From positions 64,514 through 128,513 of the forward strand of contig NZ_VLJP01000067.1 in the NCBI RefSeq assembly GCF_007829525.1: DNA of 64,000 nt, read 5' to 3'. The notes under the pieces were generated by a model. That model searched no databases and was not told the origin of the DNA. It saw only the letters and a list, made by a program, of their open reading frames with translations. Origin of the DNA: Mesorhizobium sp. J18 (GTDB taxonomy: Bacteria > Pseudomonadota > Alphaproteobacteria > Rhizobiales > Rhizobiaceae). Position 1 is the stretch's first letter, and each line of letters starts with the position of its first letter. A program made the translations under genes and the position numbers. This document shows positions 33,671-40,898 of the stretch, one piece after another.

Positions 33671-35430
33671 GCGGCCGCCCTTCCTCGCTCGGTGATAGCG
33701 TCTACTGTCTGGATTCTCTCTCCGAGCCAGCGCATGACATTGGTGGACATGCTGTTGCCGTAGGCCTTGTATTGCGGACCGTCTGGGCATTCCTCGGCGG
33801 GCTTGCCGCGCCACGGAATGCGACAATGGTTGTCCGGAAAGCCTTGGAGGCGGGCGCACTCTGTCGGAGTTAGGCGGCGCACCGCCCATTGCGTAGCGAC
33901 TCCCGGGACGAACTCGCTCGTCAGCGTATGGGCCGGATCGCCATCATCGCCAACACCAAGGCCTTGCCGGTTCTGCGCATCTCGCTTGTCTGGATCGCGT
34001 CCGGCATTTCGAAGATCAAGGGGATAGGCGACATAGCTCGTCTGCTTCATGCCCGCTTCAGCAGCCAGAGCTCCTGATATTGATCCATCGCCATTCTGGA
34101 GACGAACTTCATCCCGGCTGTTTTGAGCGAAGGCGATAGCCTGCGCCTGCGGGCTGGACGACCCAAGCGGGCCGGACCGGTTGTATTCCTTGCCGCTGTT
34201 CTGCGGCATGATGGAATACGCGACAGGTGCCAGCACATGCGGCTTGTCTCCGCCGCCCTGACTGGCTCGCAGCGCATGGGCAACGTCATCGCCCATTTCG
34301 ATTGCCCCGCCTTCGTCGCGGCCGCGTATGGCGACAGAGACTGGTATCAGCGGCGTTCCCCTGCCTGTTCGATCCTCGCTGGCATCGAAGCCTTCGGGCC
34401 GAAGGCTGTGCGCGACTAGGCTATCGCAGGTATCCACGTCCGTTCCATATGGACGATCGCCGCCAGTTTGATTGCCGCCCGCTCGCATTGTAGGCGCGAC
34501 GTGAGCGACGAAGTTCTCCGTCTCCCAATCGAGCCGCTGCGCATAGCCCGCTGTGACACAGCGGGCTGCATCATCGATGATGACGCCGCCGTCTAGATCG
34601 AAGTCAGTCCCAAGTCCGCCACCGCCTGTAGGGCGCGCGCTAATTGTGGGGGCAATTCCTTTCCCCGTTTCTCTGCGCGGCGCAGGATTCCCCGACAGGC
34701 CGTCGCGCTCAAATAGAACCGCTGCGGCACGTCTCCAGTCGCCTCCAGAATGTCCGACAACGAACACACGCCTTCGTCTCTGCGGAAGTGCGCGGGGAGC
34801 GCCGTCCACTCGGACATATTGAGTGTCAAGCACCCTCCATGCGAGGCCGTATGCGCCGCCGTAGCCTTCGACAATTCCCGCAGATTTCCATCCGTCTGCC
34901 GGGACTTCGACCCTTCGTCCGGAGAGCAATCCCAGAAGGCTTGCAAAGTCTCGTCCTCCCTTGCTTGAAAGGACGCCGAAGACGTTCTCCCAGACCAGCC
35001 ATCGGGGCCGATATCGGCGAGCAATCGCAGCATAGGTGAGCATGAGGTCGCCACGCGGGTCATCCAATCCTTTTCGGAGACCCGCGATGGAATACGATTG
35101 GCAGGGGGTTCCTCCGACAAGAAGGTCAATTGCATGGTCGGGCCACTCCTCGAATTGTGTCATGTCGCCGTGATTAGGGACGCCGTTGGCGCGCTCCGGC
35201 AGACGTGAGACGGCTTTGATCGCCGCGGCACGGGCCTTGCGGTCTTTCGGTTTCAACCCCGGTTCATCGGGGTCGGGCATGAATTGCGGCCGACCGCTGG
35301 AATAGTGCTCGTGCAGGACGTGGCTGGGAAACGCCTCGATCTCGGAATAGAACTCGGCTTGCCAGCCCAGAGGCTCCCAAGCGACGGTCGCGGCCTCGAT
35401 ACCGCTGCATACGCTGCCGTATCGCATCAT
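33667..35430 (-). CDS. DNA (cytosine-5-)-methyltransferase
   Basis: The 587-residue product has C5-methyltransferase motif IV GGTPCQSYS (residues 107-115, nucleophile Cys110), ENV at 148-150, and C-terminal motifs IX-X (RRLTPTECARLQGFP and YKAYGNSMSTNVM). Between lies an unusually long variable region of about 300 residues with Gly/Asp-rich stretches and repeated Ala-His-Ser/Ala-Leu-Arg. It would methylate phage DNA and could protect against host restriction. The ATG at 35430 has GGGAGG upstream and overlaps the resolvase stop. No restriction endonuclease lies beside it. Confidence 0.9.
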   Translation of the reverse strand: MMRYGSVCSGIEAATVAWEPLGWQAEFYSEIEAFPSHVLHEHYSSGRPQFMPDPDEPGLKPKDRKARAAAIKAVSRLPERANGVPNHGDMTQFEEWPDHAIDLLVGGTPCQSYSIAGLRKGLDDPRGDLMLTYAAIARRYRPRWLVWENVFGVLSSKGGRDFASLLGLLSGRRVEVPADGWKSAGIVEGYGGAYGLAWRVLDTQYVRVDGAPRALPQRRRRVFVVGHSGGDWRRAAAVLFERDGLSGNPAPRRETGKGIAPTISARPTGGGGLGTDFDLDGGVIIDDAARCVTAGYAQRLDWETENFVAHVAPTMRAGGNQTGGDRPYGTDVDTCDSLVAHSLRPEGFDASEDRTGRGTPLIPVSVAIRGRDEGGAIEMGDDVAHALRASQGGGDKPHVLAPVAYSIMPQNSGKEYNRSGPLGSSSPQAQAIAFAQNSRDEVRLQNGDGSISGALAAEAGMKQTSYVAYPLDLRNAGRDPDKRDAQNRQGLGVGDDGDPAHTLTSEFVPGVATQWAVRRLTPTECARLQGFPDNHCRIPWRGKPAEECPDGPQYKAYGNSMSTNVMRWLGERIQTVDAITERGRAAA

Positions 35431-35978
35431 GCCGCCTCCCGTGCGCGCTGAAGAAGGCGAAGTTCCTGGCAATGCCCCGCAGCCCAATAGGCGATGATTG
35501 CCGCATCCCTCGCATCCATGTTGGGCGAGACGATCTTGAGCATGTCGCAGAACTGCTGCGCCCGCTGCTTTGGCTTACCGGTGATCGTCTTCGGGATGAT
35601 CGTCTGCCAGGTCTGCGGCCGTACCTCGATGCAGCGGACGTTCTGCCCCTGCACCGCCATCTGTGCCGCCCCGGCCAAGCGGTTCAGCATCGCGATGGTC
35701 TTGGAGTTGATGGTGCTGGTGGTCTCCTCCTCACCCAAGAGCGTCCGCTGCATTTTCTTGAACTGAGGGGCGAATTCCAGCGGGGCTTCCATGGCCGCGA
35801 AGTCAGGCTGATGCTCGCGGATCAACTTCGGAAGCTTCCGGCGCATGTCCTGAGCCTTCTCGAAAGCATTGTCGCCCTCCAGCTTGATCGACCCGGATAT
35901 GATCGATGAGGGCGTCTTGCTCGTATCGTAGACCGCCCAGCCGAGCTTGGTTGCCACGTCGAGGCCGAGGATGATCAT
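35427..35978 (-). CDS. RuvC-like Holliday junction resolvase
   Basis: The 183-residue product begins MIILGLDVATKLGWAVYD, with the first RNase-H-fold Asp at residue 7. An acidic MEAPLEF lies near 72, and the C-terminal DARDAAIIAYWAAG supplies further acidic residues, the RuvC pattern. It would resolve branched DNA before packaging. It starts at 35978 in an ATGA overlap and precedes the methyltransferase. The longer upstream part of the frame is a shadow. Confidence 0.85.
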   Translation of the reverse strand: MIILGLDVATKLGWAVYDTSKTPSSIISGSIKLEGDNAFEKAQDMRRKLPKLIREHQPDFAAMEAPLEFAPQFKKMQRTLLGEEETTSTINSKTIAMLNRLAGAAQMAVQGQNVRCIEVRPQTWQTIIPKTITGKPKQRAQQFCDMLKIVSPNMDARDAAIIAYWAAGHCQELRLLQRAREAA

Positions 35979-36214
35979 GCCGCCTCCCTCAGATTTGCCT
36001 TGTTCAGAAAATCGGCCCATGCACGATCCAATGCGGTTTTCGCGCCAAGCTCGGATGGTGCGAAACCGCCCGTGCTGCATACCGAGCCGGTGATCCAGAG
36101 CCGCCATGCCCAGCCCTTCTTGTCGAGCGGCGGGAATACCGCGCCGATCTCGACACGTCCTGCTAGAGCAACACGGCGGTCGCCTGAGTAGGATGGAGCG
36201 CGCCAGCGGATCAT
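35975..36214 (-). CDS. Small phage early protein
   Basis: The 79-residue product is Trp-rich (WAWRLWITGS) and compact, with no recognised motif. It is coupled to the resolvase gene by ATGA and follows the preceding stop by three bases. Rhizobial phages often carry such short early proteins. The function is unknown. Confidence 0.55.
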   Translation of the reverse strand: MIRWRAPSYSGDRRVALAGRVEIGAVFPPLDKKGWAWRLWITGSVCSTGGFAPSELGAKTALDRAWADFLNKANLREAA

Positions 36215-36217
36215 GGT

Positions 36218-36481
36218 TTATTCAGCCGCTTCCAGCTTCACCACTTTCGGAGCCGCTGCTTCTTCCCGCGCTATGGCCGCTTCGACTTCCGCAAGTGCTG
36301 CCGTTTCGTACTCGATATTCAGCTTCAGCCTGTCACGCATGGCCTGCAATTCGCTCAGGACATTCGCCCGCATGGCGTCATGGAAGCCGACAAGGCTCAC
36401 TGCTTCATCGGCAAGGGATGGTGCAGGCAGTTCCGGTGCAGGCTCGGATTGGAAGAAGTTCATGGGGATCAGGTTCATCAC
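36218..36481 (-). CDS. Small acidic helical phage protein
   Basis: The 87-residue product has an Pro-rich start and a long helix rich in Ala and Glu (EYETAALAEVEAAIAREEA). It overlaps the preceding stop as ATGA. The second Met (residue 2) is also a possible start. No family was recognised. Confidence 0.5.
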   Translation of the reverse strand: MMNLIPMNFFQSEPAPELPAPSLADEAVSLVGFHDAMRANVLSELQAMRDRLKLNIEYETAALAEVEAAIAREEAAAPKVVKLEAAE

Positions 36482-37026
36482 GCCTCCTCTTCGTCCTCAT
36501 CCGCATCGGGGAAGGCGTCGTCTTTCTCGTCAGGCGCCGCAGCCATCTTCTCAAGAGCCGAAGCAAGCGCCTCGGTGCGGTTCTTGTTGCCGAGGTGCCA
36601 GGCCTTCATCCATGCCTGCCCGGCAGCGCTGCTGGCATCGTAGGGAGGAACTGCATCCTTGCCCTGATAACCGGCGGCCTCGCCTTCACGCGCGGCACGA
36701 TCCTCAAGCGGCTCGGCATCGAGGTCGGTGAACATGTCGGGCTGGAATGAGACTGGCAGGGCAAACCACGCCATGATCTCGGCTTCACGCTTGGCACGAT
36801 CGGTCAGGATGGTCTCATCCTCTATATCCGCGCACTTCATCATGAAGTCGATGTCGGACAGGACGATATGGTCAGCCTTCGCCAGCTTACGAAGACGTTT
36901 GTATTCGGCTTGCTCGGCTTCGACCTTCGCCTTCTGAGCCGAGATCGCATGGAAGTGGTGGAACTTCAGCGCCTTGATCTCGGCCGGCGTGAGTTCCGAA
37001 TTGTGTCCCGCTTTCGTGTCAGTCAC
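36478..37026 (-). CDS. Phage early protein with an Rmf-like segment
   Basis: The 182-residue product has a helical N-terminal half and a segment at about 112-150 (AAGYQGKDAVPPYD, then WMKAWHLGNKNR) that recalls ribosome modulation factor. In that family a Gly-Tyr and Asn-Pro-Tyr start is followed by a Trp-containing helix. An acidic tail follows. It is coupled to both neighbours by ATGA. The resemblance is by eye and covers only some 40 residues, so a ribosome-directed role is a hypothesis. Confidence 0.5.
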   Translation of the reverse strand: MTDTKAGHNSELTPAEIKALKFHHFHAISAQKAKVEAEQAEYKRLRKLAKADHIVLSDIDFMMKCADIEDETILTDRAKREAEIMAWFALPVSFQPDMFTDLDAEPLEDRAAREGEAAGYQGKDAVPPYDASSAAGQAWMKAWHLGNKNRTEALASALEKMAAAPDEKDDAFPDADEDEEEA

Positions 37027-37385
37027 TGCGCTTTCCTTTCCTTTCGCGCCGCTCGTGCCGCCAGAAGACGCGCAGCAAGAGCTTCAGCCTCGTTTTCAAT
37101 GTCGATAAGAGAATCATCCGCAGCTGCCGCTTTCTCGATTTCCAGTTCGTGTTGAAGCCGCCTGATCTGCCGCTCGCAGAGGTCCAGGTAGGCCTCACGG
37201 ATGCGGTCGCGCAAACCAGCCTCGATAGTCTTGGCGCGACCAATTCGAAGATTGTTCAGGGTCCAGAATGGCAATTTGTAATTGCGGGCCAGACGCTTCA
37301 GAGCTTCTGTCTGATCGCCCCACCCGCTGCTTTCTCTGGATACCATGCGGCGGACATATCCGGCCGCGATCTCGGCGCTACTCAT
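37023..37385 (-). CDS. Phage early protein, probable DNA-binding
   Basis: The 120-residue product starts MSSAEIAAGYVRRMVSRESSGW and contains QTEALKRLARNYKLPFWTLNNLRIGRAK in pattern, a helix-turn-helix-like arrangement seen in rhizobial phage early genes. A charged helix rich in Arg and Glu ends it. It is coupled to both neighbours by ATGA. It could regulate or bind DNA in early replication. Confidence 0.6.
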   Translation of the reverse strand: MSSAEIAAGYVRRMVSRESSGWGDQTEALKRLARNYKLPFWTLNNLRIGRAKTIEAGLRDRIREAYLDLCERQIRRLQHELEIEKAAAADDSLIDIENEAEALAARLLAARAARKERKAQ

Positions 37386-37570
37386 ACTTTGCACCTCTTG
37401 CTCAAATTCTTTGCACATACTGCATACGCTCCACGGTTACTTTCCGAACCGTGGTTGGGGTCGAGCCGGAACGGCTCAATCTCGAAAGGCAAGAAAGGGA
37501 TCACAAATGCATCGCTATCGGACGCGCCAACATCAGAGAGCTTTGCAGTTGGAACTGTTCCCGGAAGCAT
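37382..37570 (-). CDS. Small phage early protein
   Basis: The 62-residue product starts at ATG 37570, two bases after the previous stop, with GAGGG eight bases upstream. Its stop overlaps the next ATG as ATGA, like the rest of this operon, and this is the main argument for it. No motif is visible. A plus-strand frame across this region is a shadow. Confidence 0.5.
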   Translation of the reverse strand: MLPGTVPTAKLSDVGASDSDAFVIPFLPFEIEPFRLDPNHGSESNRGAYAVCAKNLSKRCKV

Positions 37571-37572
37571 CG

Positions 37573-37758
37573 TCAGGCCCTCGCAGCACATGCGGGGCCG
37601 ACCGGCGCCTCAAACTGTACGCGAACCAGAACACAGCGCCGGGGACCGGGATTATCCGCCCCTTCTCCACCGAACACCTTCCGCTGAGCCCGCCAACGCT
37701 CAAAGCGCATCCCGGCGTAGAAAACAGGTAGGGCAAGGAGGGCGAGCAGAAGCGTCAT
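37573..37758 (-). CDS. Small membrane protein
   Basis: The 61-residue product begins MTLLLALLALPVFYAGMRFERW, one membrane segment followed by a basic cytoplasmic or exposed tail. The ATG at 37758 is coupled to the preceding stop (ATGA). The longer upstream part of the frame is a shadow. The function is unknown. Confidence 0.55.
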   Translation of the reverse strand: MTLLLALLALPVFYAGMRFERWRAQRKVFGGEGADNPGPRRCVLVRVQFEAPVGPACAARA

Positions 37759-37946
37759 GCGGTCCGCCTCACCTTCACGCCCATGTCGTCGCAAATGCGC
37801 AGGATTTCGTCGGTGGTCGCAGGCTTGCCGAGGCGGGTGAAATGAAGGGCTATCGCGTAAGCATCGCAGCCGTCCTCGGCCATGCTGCGGATGATGTCGG
37901 TATTGGCGACAGTCCATTTGAAGTTCCAGCGAGGGAGCCTGACCAT
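37755..37946 (-). CDS. Small helix-turn-helix-like protein
   Basis: The 63-residue product contains IIRSMAEDGCDAYAIALHF and TTDEILRICDDMGVKVRR, which fit a short helical DNA-binding fold of the kind common in rhizobial phages. It follows the larger helix-turn-helix gene directly and is coupled to the next by ATGA. It may assist early regulation. Confidence 0.55.
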   Translation of the reverse strand: MVRLPRWNFKWTVANTDIIRSMAEDGCDAYAIALHFTRLGKPATTDEILRICDDMGVKVRRTA

Positions 37947-38435
37947 TTACGCGGCCTCCCGATCATCCAGAACAGCGTCGATGATCCCGTCCGCCACAAC
38001 AGCGTCGATCATCGAGGCGATCAGGCTATGGATACTGCAATGACGGTCTCGTGCGGCCTTTTCCAATGCGGGAACAACAGCCTCGGGCAGCGGGATATGG
38101 GCTATCTTCTGTCCCTTGCGGCGGCCACTCTTAAACACCTTGATGTCGAGATTGTACCGCCGGATGGCGTTGTGAACCGAGGCAAGGCAAACGCCAGTCG
38201 ATTCCGCGACTTCCTTTACCGTCAGGCCGGGGTTTCGCTCGGCAAAATCCTTGACGAGATGAACCTTTCTCGGCCGGCGTTCGCTGTGAGGACGATCCGT
38301 CCCGCCCATGCGCTGATACAGGGTGCGGATATAGGCTGGATGGACGCCGTAGAGGTTCCCCAGAAGGATGCTGGATTTTCCGGCTGCATAGGCGTCGAAA
38401 ATGGCCTGCCGCTCTTCCTGGGTGAGCCGTGTCAT
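37947..38435 (-). CDS. Helix-turn-helix protein of the early operon
   Basis: The 162-residue product seems to hold two helix-turn-helix units, one at about 5-40 (RQAIFDAYAAGKSSILLGNL) and one at about 68-95 (LTVKEVAESTGVCLASVHNA). A C-terminal segment has PLPEAVVPALEKAARDR, a ribbon-helix-helix-like pattern. It is coupled to the upstream microprotein gene by ATGA. By position it resembles early regulators such as CII or replication initiators. Confidence 0.65.
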   Translation of the reverse strand: MTRLTQEERQAIFDAYAAGKSSILLGNLYGVHPAYIRTLYQRMGGTDRPHSERRPRKVHLVKDFAERNPGLTVKEVAESTGVCLASVHNAIRRYNLDIKVFKSGRRKGQKIAHIPLPEAVVPALEKAARDRHCSIHSLIASMIDAVVADGIIDAVLDDREAA

Positions 38436-38512
38436 TCATGCGCCCCCGTCAGCAGCGACGTGAACACAATGGCAAGAGCTAGCCATATGGCGAGAATGAC
38501 GAGAGTGGTCAT
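38432..38512 (-). CDS. 26-residue membrane microprotein
   Basis: The frame starts at ATG 38512, which overlaps the Cro-like stop (ATGA), and its own stop overlaps the next ATG (ATGA), so it is fixed at both ends by coupling. The product is almost wholly hydrophobic, with one membrane-spanning helix and a short His-Glu tail. It would be made at once after induction. Such a protein in the early operon could act on the host membrane. The function is unknown. Confidence 0.6.
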   Translation of the reverse strand: MTTLVILAIWLALAIVFTSLLTGAHE

Positions 38513-38814
38513 GCCGCTTCCCCTTGCTCTGGGGCGGGGGTGGGGGTGGGGGTGGGGAATGCCGCGTCGAACCTTTCTGCGGTTAACGGGCGCTTGACGG
38601 CTTCTGGCCATATCGCGCCCTCAGGCCAGTTCTCATCGAACCAGCGAACGATCTCGTCGTACTTTTTCGCCGTAAACGTCTTGCCTTCCCGCAGGCGCGA
38701 GAAGAACCGGCCGTCTGCGGCGCAAAGGCGTCCAACGGTGCTTTCGTTTAGCCCGCGAGCTTCGCCATACGCAGAAGCCAGGGCGGTTAGGTGAGAGGCG
38801 AGTTCTGTTTCCAT
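38509..38814 (-). CDS. Cro-like repressor
   Basis: The 101-residue product has a short helix-turn-helix region (about 24-60: ESTVGRLCAADGRFFSRLREG) and an unusual Pro-Thr-rich tail. It is the first gene leftward from the operator region and faces the cI-type gene, the position of cro. Its ATG coincides with the predicted start of transcription, so its message may be leaderless. It would turn down the repressor and early genes. The tail is encoded over a G-quadruplex-prone run. Confidence 0.75.
   Translation of the reverse strand: METELASHLTALASAYGEARGLNESTVGRLCAADGRFFSRLREGKTFTAKKYDEIVRWFDENWPEGAIWPEAVKRPLTAERFDAAFPTPTPTPAPEQGEAA
38531..38557 (+). other. G-quadruplex-prone run in the Cro-like gene
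   Basis: Five runs of four or five G separated by single bases lie on the plus strand here, the template for the end of the Cro-like gene, which reads them as an alternating Pro-Thr tail. The pattern meets the usual rule for an intramolecular G-quadruplex with one-base loops. Whether it folds in the cell is unknown. Confidence 0.5.
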
Positions 38815-38820
38815 ACTCGC

Positions 38821-38849
38821 CGTATAGTGGGAAACTTCCCATTTATCAA
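38821..38849 (-). promoter_or_regulatory. Early leftward promoter (P-cro)
   Basis: On the minus strand TTGATA (38849-38844), a 17-base spacer and TATACG (38826-38821) fit a sigma-70-type promoter with 5/6 and 4/6 matches. The spacer contains operator O1. The expected start point is about base 38814, the A of the Cro-like ATG. Confidence 0.7.
38828..38841. promoter_or_regulatory. Repressor operator O1
   Basis: TGGGAAACTTCCCA is a perfect 6+6 dyad with a two-base centre. It lies within the spacer of the early leftward promoter, so a bound repressor would block it. Confidence 0.75.
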
Positions 38850-38863
38850 TAGGAAAGTTCCCA
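38850..38863. promoter_or_regulatory. Repressor operator O2
   Basis: TAGGAAAGTTCCCA matches the O1 pattern (GGAA, two bases, TTCC) and its centre is 22 bases from that of O1, about two helix turns, so two repressor dimers could bind on one face. Confidence 0.7.
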
Positions 38864-38876
38864 TTTCCATTCAGGG

Positions 38877-38890
38877 TTGGAATTTTCCTA
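38877..38890. promoter_or_regulatory. Repressor operator O3
   Basis: TTGGAATTTTCCTA is the third dyad, 27 bases from O2 centre to centre and 11 bases before the first cI ATG. It overlaps the probable cI promoter (TATTGT at 38889-38894 as a -10 candidate), which would let a high repressor level shut its own gene. Confidence 0.65.
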
Positions 38891-38900
38891 TTGTCTGTTG

Positions 38901-39698
38901 ATGATGAGCCTTAAAGAAATCGTGGTGGAGAGACTAAAGCAGCTTGGTGTTGGCCCGATCGAGGCCGCCAACGCGGCTGAGATGGAGCGTACGTTCATCC
39001 GCGATATCGTTGAGGATCGGAAAAAGTCCGTTCGGGCTGACAAGATTTCGCAGCTGGCCTATGCCTTGGCGCTAGATGAATCTGCACTGGCGCGAGGCGA
39101 GCTTGTGCCCGCTGGTCCTGAGAAGTCGTCGCCCCTCGTTGCTGGAAAGACCTCTCGAATAATCTCGTCATTCGACCCCGACGAGTCCCCTTCCCCCGAG
39201 GCTGGCGAAGTCGCTTATTCGCGCGGCCATTGGAAGCCGTCCATCAAGGGCGCGTTGCCAGAGGTGGATGTGAGGCTCGGTGCAGGAAACGGCAATGTTG
39301 GCGAGGTGATCACCCTGCCTGTCGGCAACGATAATATTTCCGGCCACCGCGTGACTGCGGAGTGGTTGCTGTCGGAACAATTCATCCGGCACGAAGCCAA
39401 GGCTTCGGTCGCCCATACCGTCGTCATGGAGGTGATCGGGGACTCGATGCAGCCAAACTACCTTCCCGGCGATCGGGTTCTGGTCGATCTTTCTCAGAAC
39501 ACCATGACGACCGATACGGTCTACGCGATCAGCGACGGCATAAGCGAGCCGCAGATCAAGCGGTTACAGCGCGTGATGTTCAGCGACCCGGTTCAGGTAC
39601 GGATTATCTCCGACAATCCCGCTCTGGAGACCGATACCGTAGAGCTTGAGAAGCTGACGATCATTGGAAGGGTTTGCGGACACATAGCTCGGAAATAG
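38901..39698 (+). CDS. CI-type phage repressor with S24 peptidase domain
   Basis: The 265-residue product has an N-terminal helix-turn-helix region (about 2-65) and a C-terminal LexA/S24 domain. GDSMQPNYLPGDRV supplies catalytic Ser182 and the KRL near 220 the catalytic Lys. An Ala-Gly at 101-102 is a candidate autocleavage site. RecA-stimulated self-cleavage would induce the prophage after DNA damage. No ribosome-binding site precedes the paired ATG codons at 38901/38904, as in leaderless lambda cI mRNA. Downstream genes may be in the same lysogenic transcript. Confidence 0.9.
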   Translation: MMSLKEIVVERLKQLGVGPIEAANAAEMERTFIRDIVEDRKKSVRADKISQLAYALALDESALARGELVPAGPEKSSPLVAGKTSRIISSFDPDESPSPEAGEVAYSRGHWKPSIKGALPEVDVRLGAGNGNVGEVITLPVGNDNISGHRVTAEWLLSEQFIRHEAKASVAHTVVMEVIGDSMQPNYLPGDRVLVDLSQNTMTTDTVYAISDGISEPQIKRLQRVMFSDPVQVRIISDNPALETDTVELEKLTIIGRVCGHIARK

Positions 39699-39717
39699 GG
39701 CTTGGAAGGGGGGGAGG

Positions 39718-39996
39718 ATGAGGACAGTATTCGCCGCGCTTGCCATCGTAGTGGCTTCTTCATCGGCTATGGCCTGCGAAGTGACCATGGCGCAATACAG
39801 CGAACTTCAGACAGGCATGTCATATGCGGAAGCCGTTCAGATACTCGGATGCGACGGCGAGGAGATGAGCAGTTCGGAGATTGCCGGCATCAAAACCGTG
39901 ATGCTCATGTGGGAGGGTGAAAGCCTTGGCGCGAACATGAACGCGATGTTCCAGAACGACAAACTGGTGTCGAAGGCTCAATTCGGCTTGAAGTGA
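39718..39996 (+). CDS. Secreted SmpA/BLIP-like small protein
   Basis: The 92-residue product has a signal peptide (about 1-19, cleavage after AMA). Its mature part fits the SmpA/OmlA or beta-lactamase-inhibitor-like fold: YSELQTGMSYAEAVQILG, then a beta region (TVMLMWEGE, MNAMFQNDKLVSKAQFGL). It lies 19 bases after cI with a very strong ribosome-binding site (GGGGGGGAGG). Made in the lysogen, it would act in the periplasm. Its target is unknown. Confidence 0.65.
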   Translation: MRTVFAALAIVVASSSAMACEVTMAQYSELQTGMSYAEAVQILGCDGEEMSSSEIAGIKTVMLMWEGESLGANMNAMFQNDKLVSKAQFGLK

Positions 39997-40295
39997 TGCC
40001 CGATCGTTTCGCTAAGCAGCTCTATGAGGCTTCCGACAAGCTGGACGATCTATCCCGCTCGGATATCCAGATATTGCTTCGCCGGGCCGCCTTGCGCGTG
40101 ACGAACAAGACACAGGCGGCCGGGACCACAGTCCTGATCCCAGAGGTCGCGGCGATGATCGATGAGTTTGCCGCCGCGCGTGGCGTTTCCAGAGACGAAG
40201 CCGTAAACCTCGCCTTGACCGATTGGGCGATCGGCATGGGCTTCATGTCCAAGGACGATCTGGAGGAGGATTCAGAGACGGACGGGGAGGCTTAG
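39996..40295 (+). CDS. Small ribbon-helix-helix-like protein
   Basis: The 99-residue product has a stretch (about 45-80) resembling a ribbon-helix-helix DNA-binding fold (TTVLIPEVAAMIDEFAAARG), with an acidic tail. The ATG at 39996 overlaps the preceding stop as TGATG. It lies directly before the Panacea-type gene and may autoregulate this operon. A GTG three bases upstream is an alternative start. Confidence 0.5.
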   Translation: MPDRFAKQLYEASDKLDDLSRSDIQILLRRAALRVTNKTQAAGTTVLIPEVAAMIDEFAAARGVSRDEAVNLALTDWAIGMGFMSKDDLEEDSETDGEA

Positions 40296-40296
40296 G

Positions 40297-40896
40297 ATGG
40301 GGCAAAACGGGAAATTTCTGGAAAATAGCGACCGGCTACGGTATATGCAGCCCATGACCTACATTCCGCGCTATATCCCGAATGCTTCGAAGGCGCTGGA
40401 AGTCATCCTCTGGATAGTCCATCGCAAGCCTGGCTTCGACATCTATCGCATCGTCAAGACCGCTTTCTTTGCGGACAAGATGCATGTAGCGTCATTCGGA
40501 CGGCCTATCTGCGGAGATACTTACGCCGCCGCCCCATGGGGGCCGTTGCCCCAGGTGATCTATAACCTGCTTCGCCATGATCCAATCGAAATGATCGCCT
40601 TGCAAAGCAACGGCGAGTTGCCATTTCGCGTTGACGAGAGGCACCGGGTTTTCGGTGAACGCGAACCAAACCTTCGACGCCTATCCGAATCCGATGTAGA
40701 GGCGCTGGAGTTTGGTGTCAGGCACGTCGAAAAGATGTCTTTCGAGGAAATCTACCAAGAGACACATGCCGATCCGGCGTATATCAACGCTGGCGGCTCT
40801 CAGATGGATTACCGGGACTTCATTCCCGATGACGATCAGGCCAAGGCCGAGAAGGTCGAGGCCATCGAAGAAACCGCCCCTTACGCGGTATTCTAA
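40297..40896 (+). CDS. Panacea-domain (SocA-type) antitoxin-like protein
   Basis: The 199-residue product contains a Panacea/DUF4065 domain at about residues 22-100. It starts YIPRYIPNASKALEVILWIV and continues with IVKTAFFADKMHV and PWGPLPQVIYNLLR, the typical helical core. Known members neutralise adjacent toxins of many types or act as proteolytic adaptors (SocA). A ribosome-binding site GGGGAGG precedes the ATG. The neighbour three bases downstream is the best toxin candidate. It appears to be transcribed with cI, so it would be active in the lysogen. Confidence 0.8.
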   Translation: MGQNGKFLENSDRLRYMQPMTYIPRYIPNASKALEVILWIVHRKPGFDIYRIVKTAFFADKMHVASFGRPICGDTYAAAPWGPLPQVIYNLLRHDPIEMIALQSNGELPFRVDERHRVFGEREPNLRRLSESDVEALEFGVRHVEKMSFEEIYQETHADPAYINAGGSQMDYRDFIPDDDQAKAEKVEAIEETAPYAVF

Positions 40897-40898
40897 TA

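Noticed and set aside
37507-37731. Plus-strand frame of 74 codons between early genes
   Set aside because: It is antisense to two coupled genes and is Arg/Pro/Thr-rich without a ribosome-binding site.
37149-38597. Plus-strand open frame of 482 codons across the early operon
   Set aside because: It is antisense to six short genes that are joined by ATGA overlaps, and its composition (Arg, Pro, Ser) is that of a shadow.
40308-40321. Possible further operator (GGGAAATTTCTGG)
   Set aside because: The right half does not match TTCC; it lies inside a coding region and seems to be chance.
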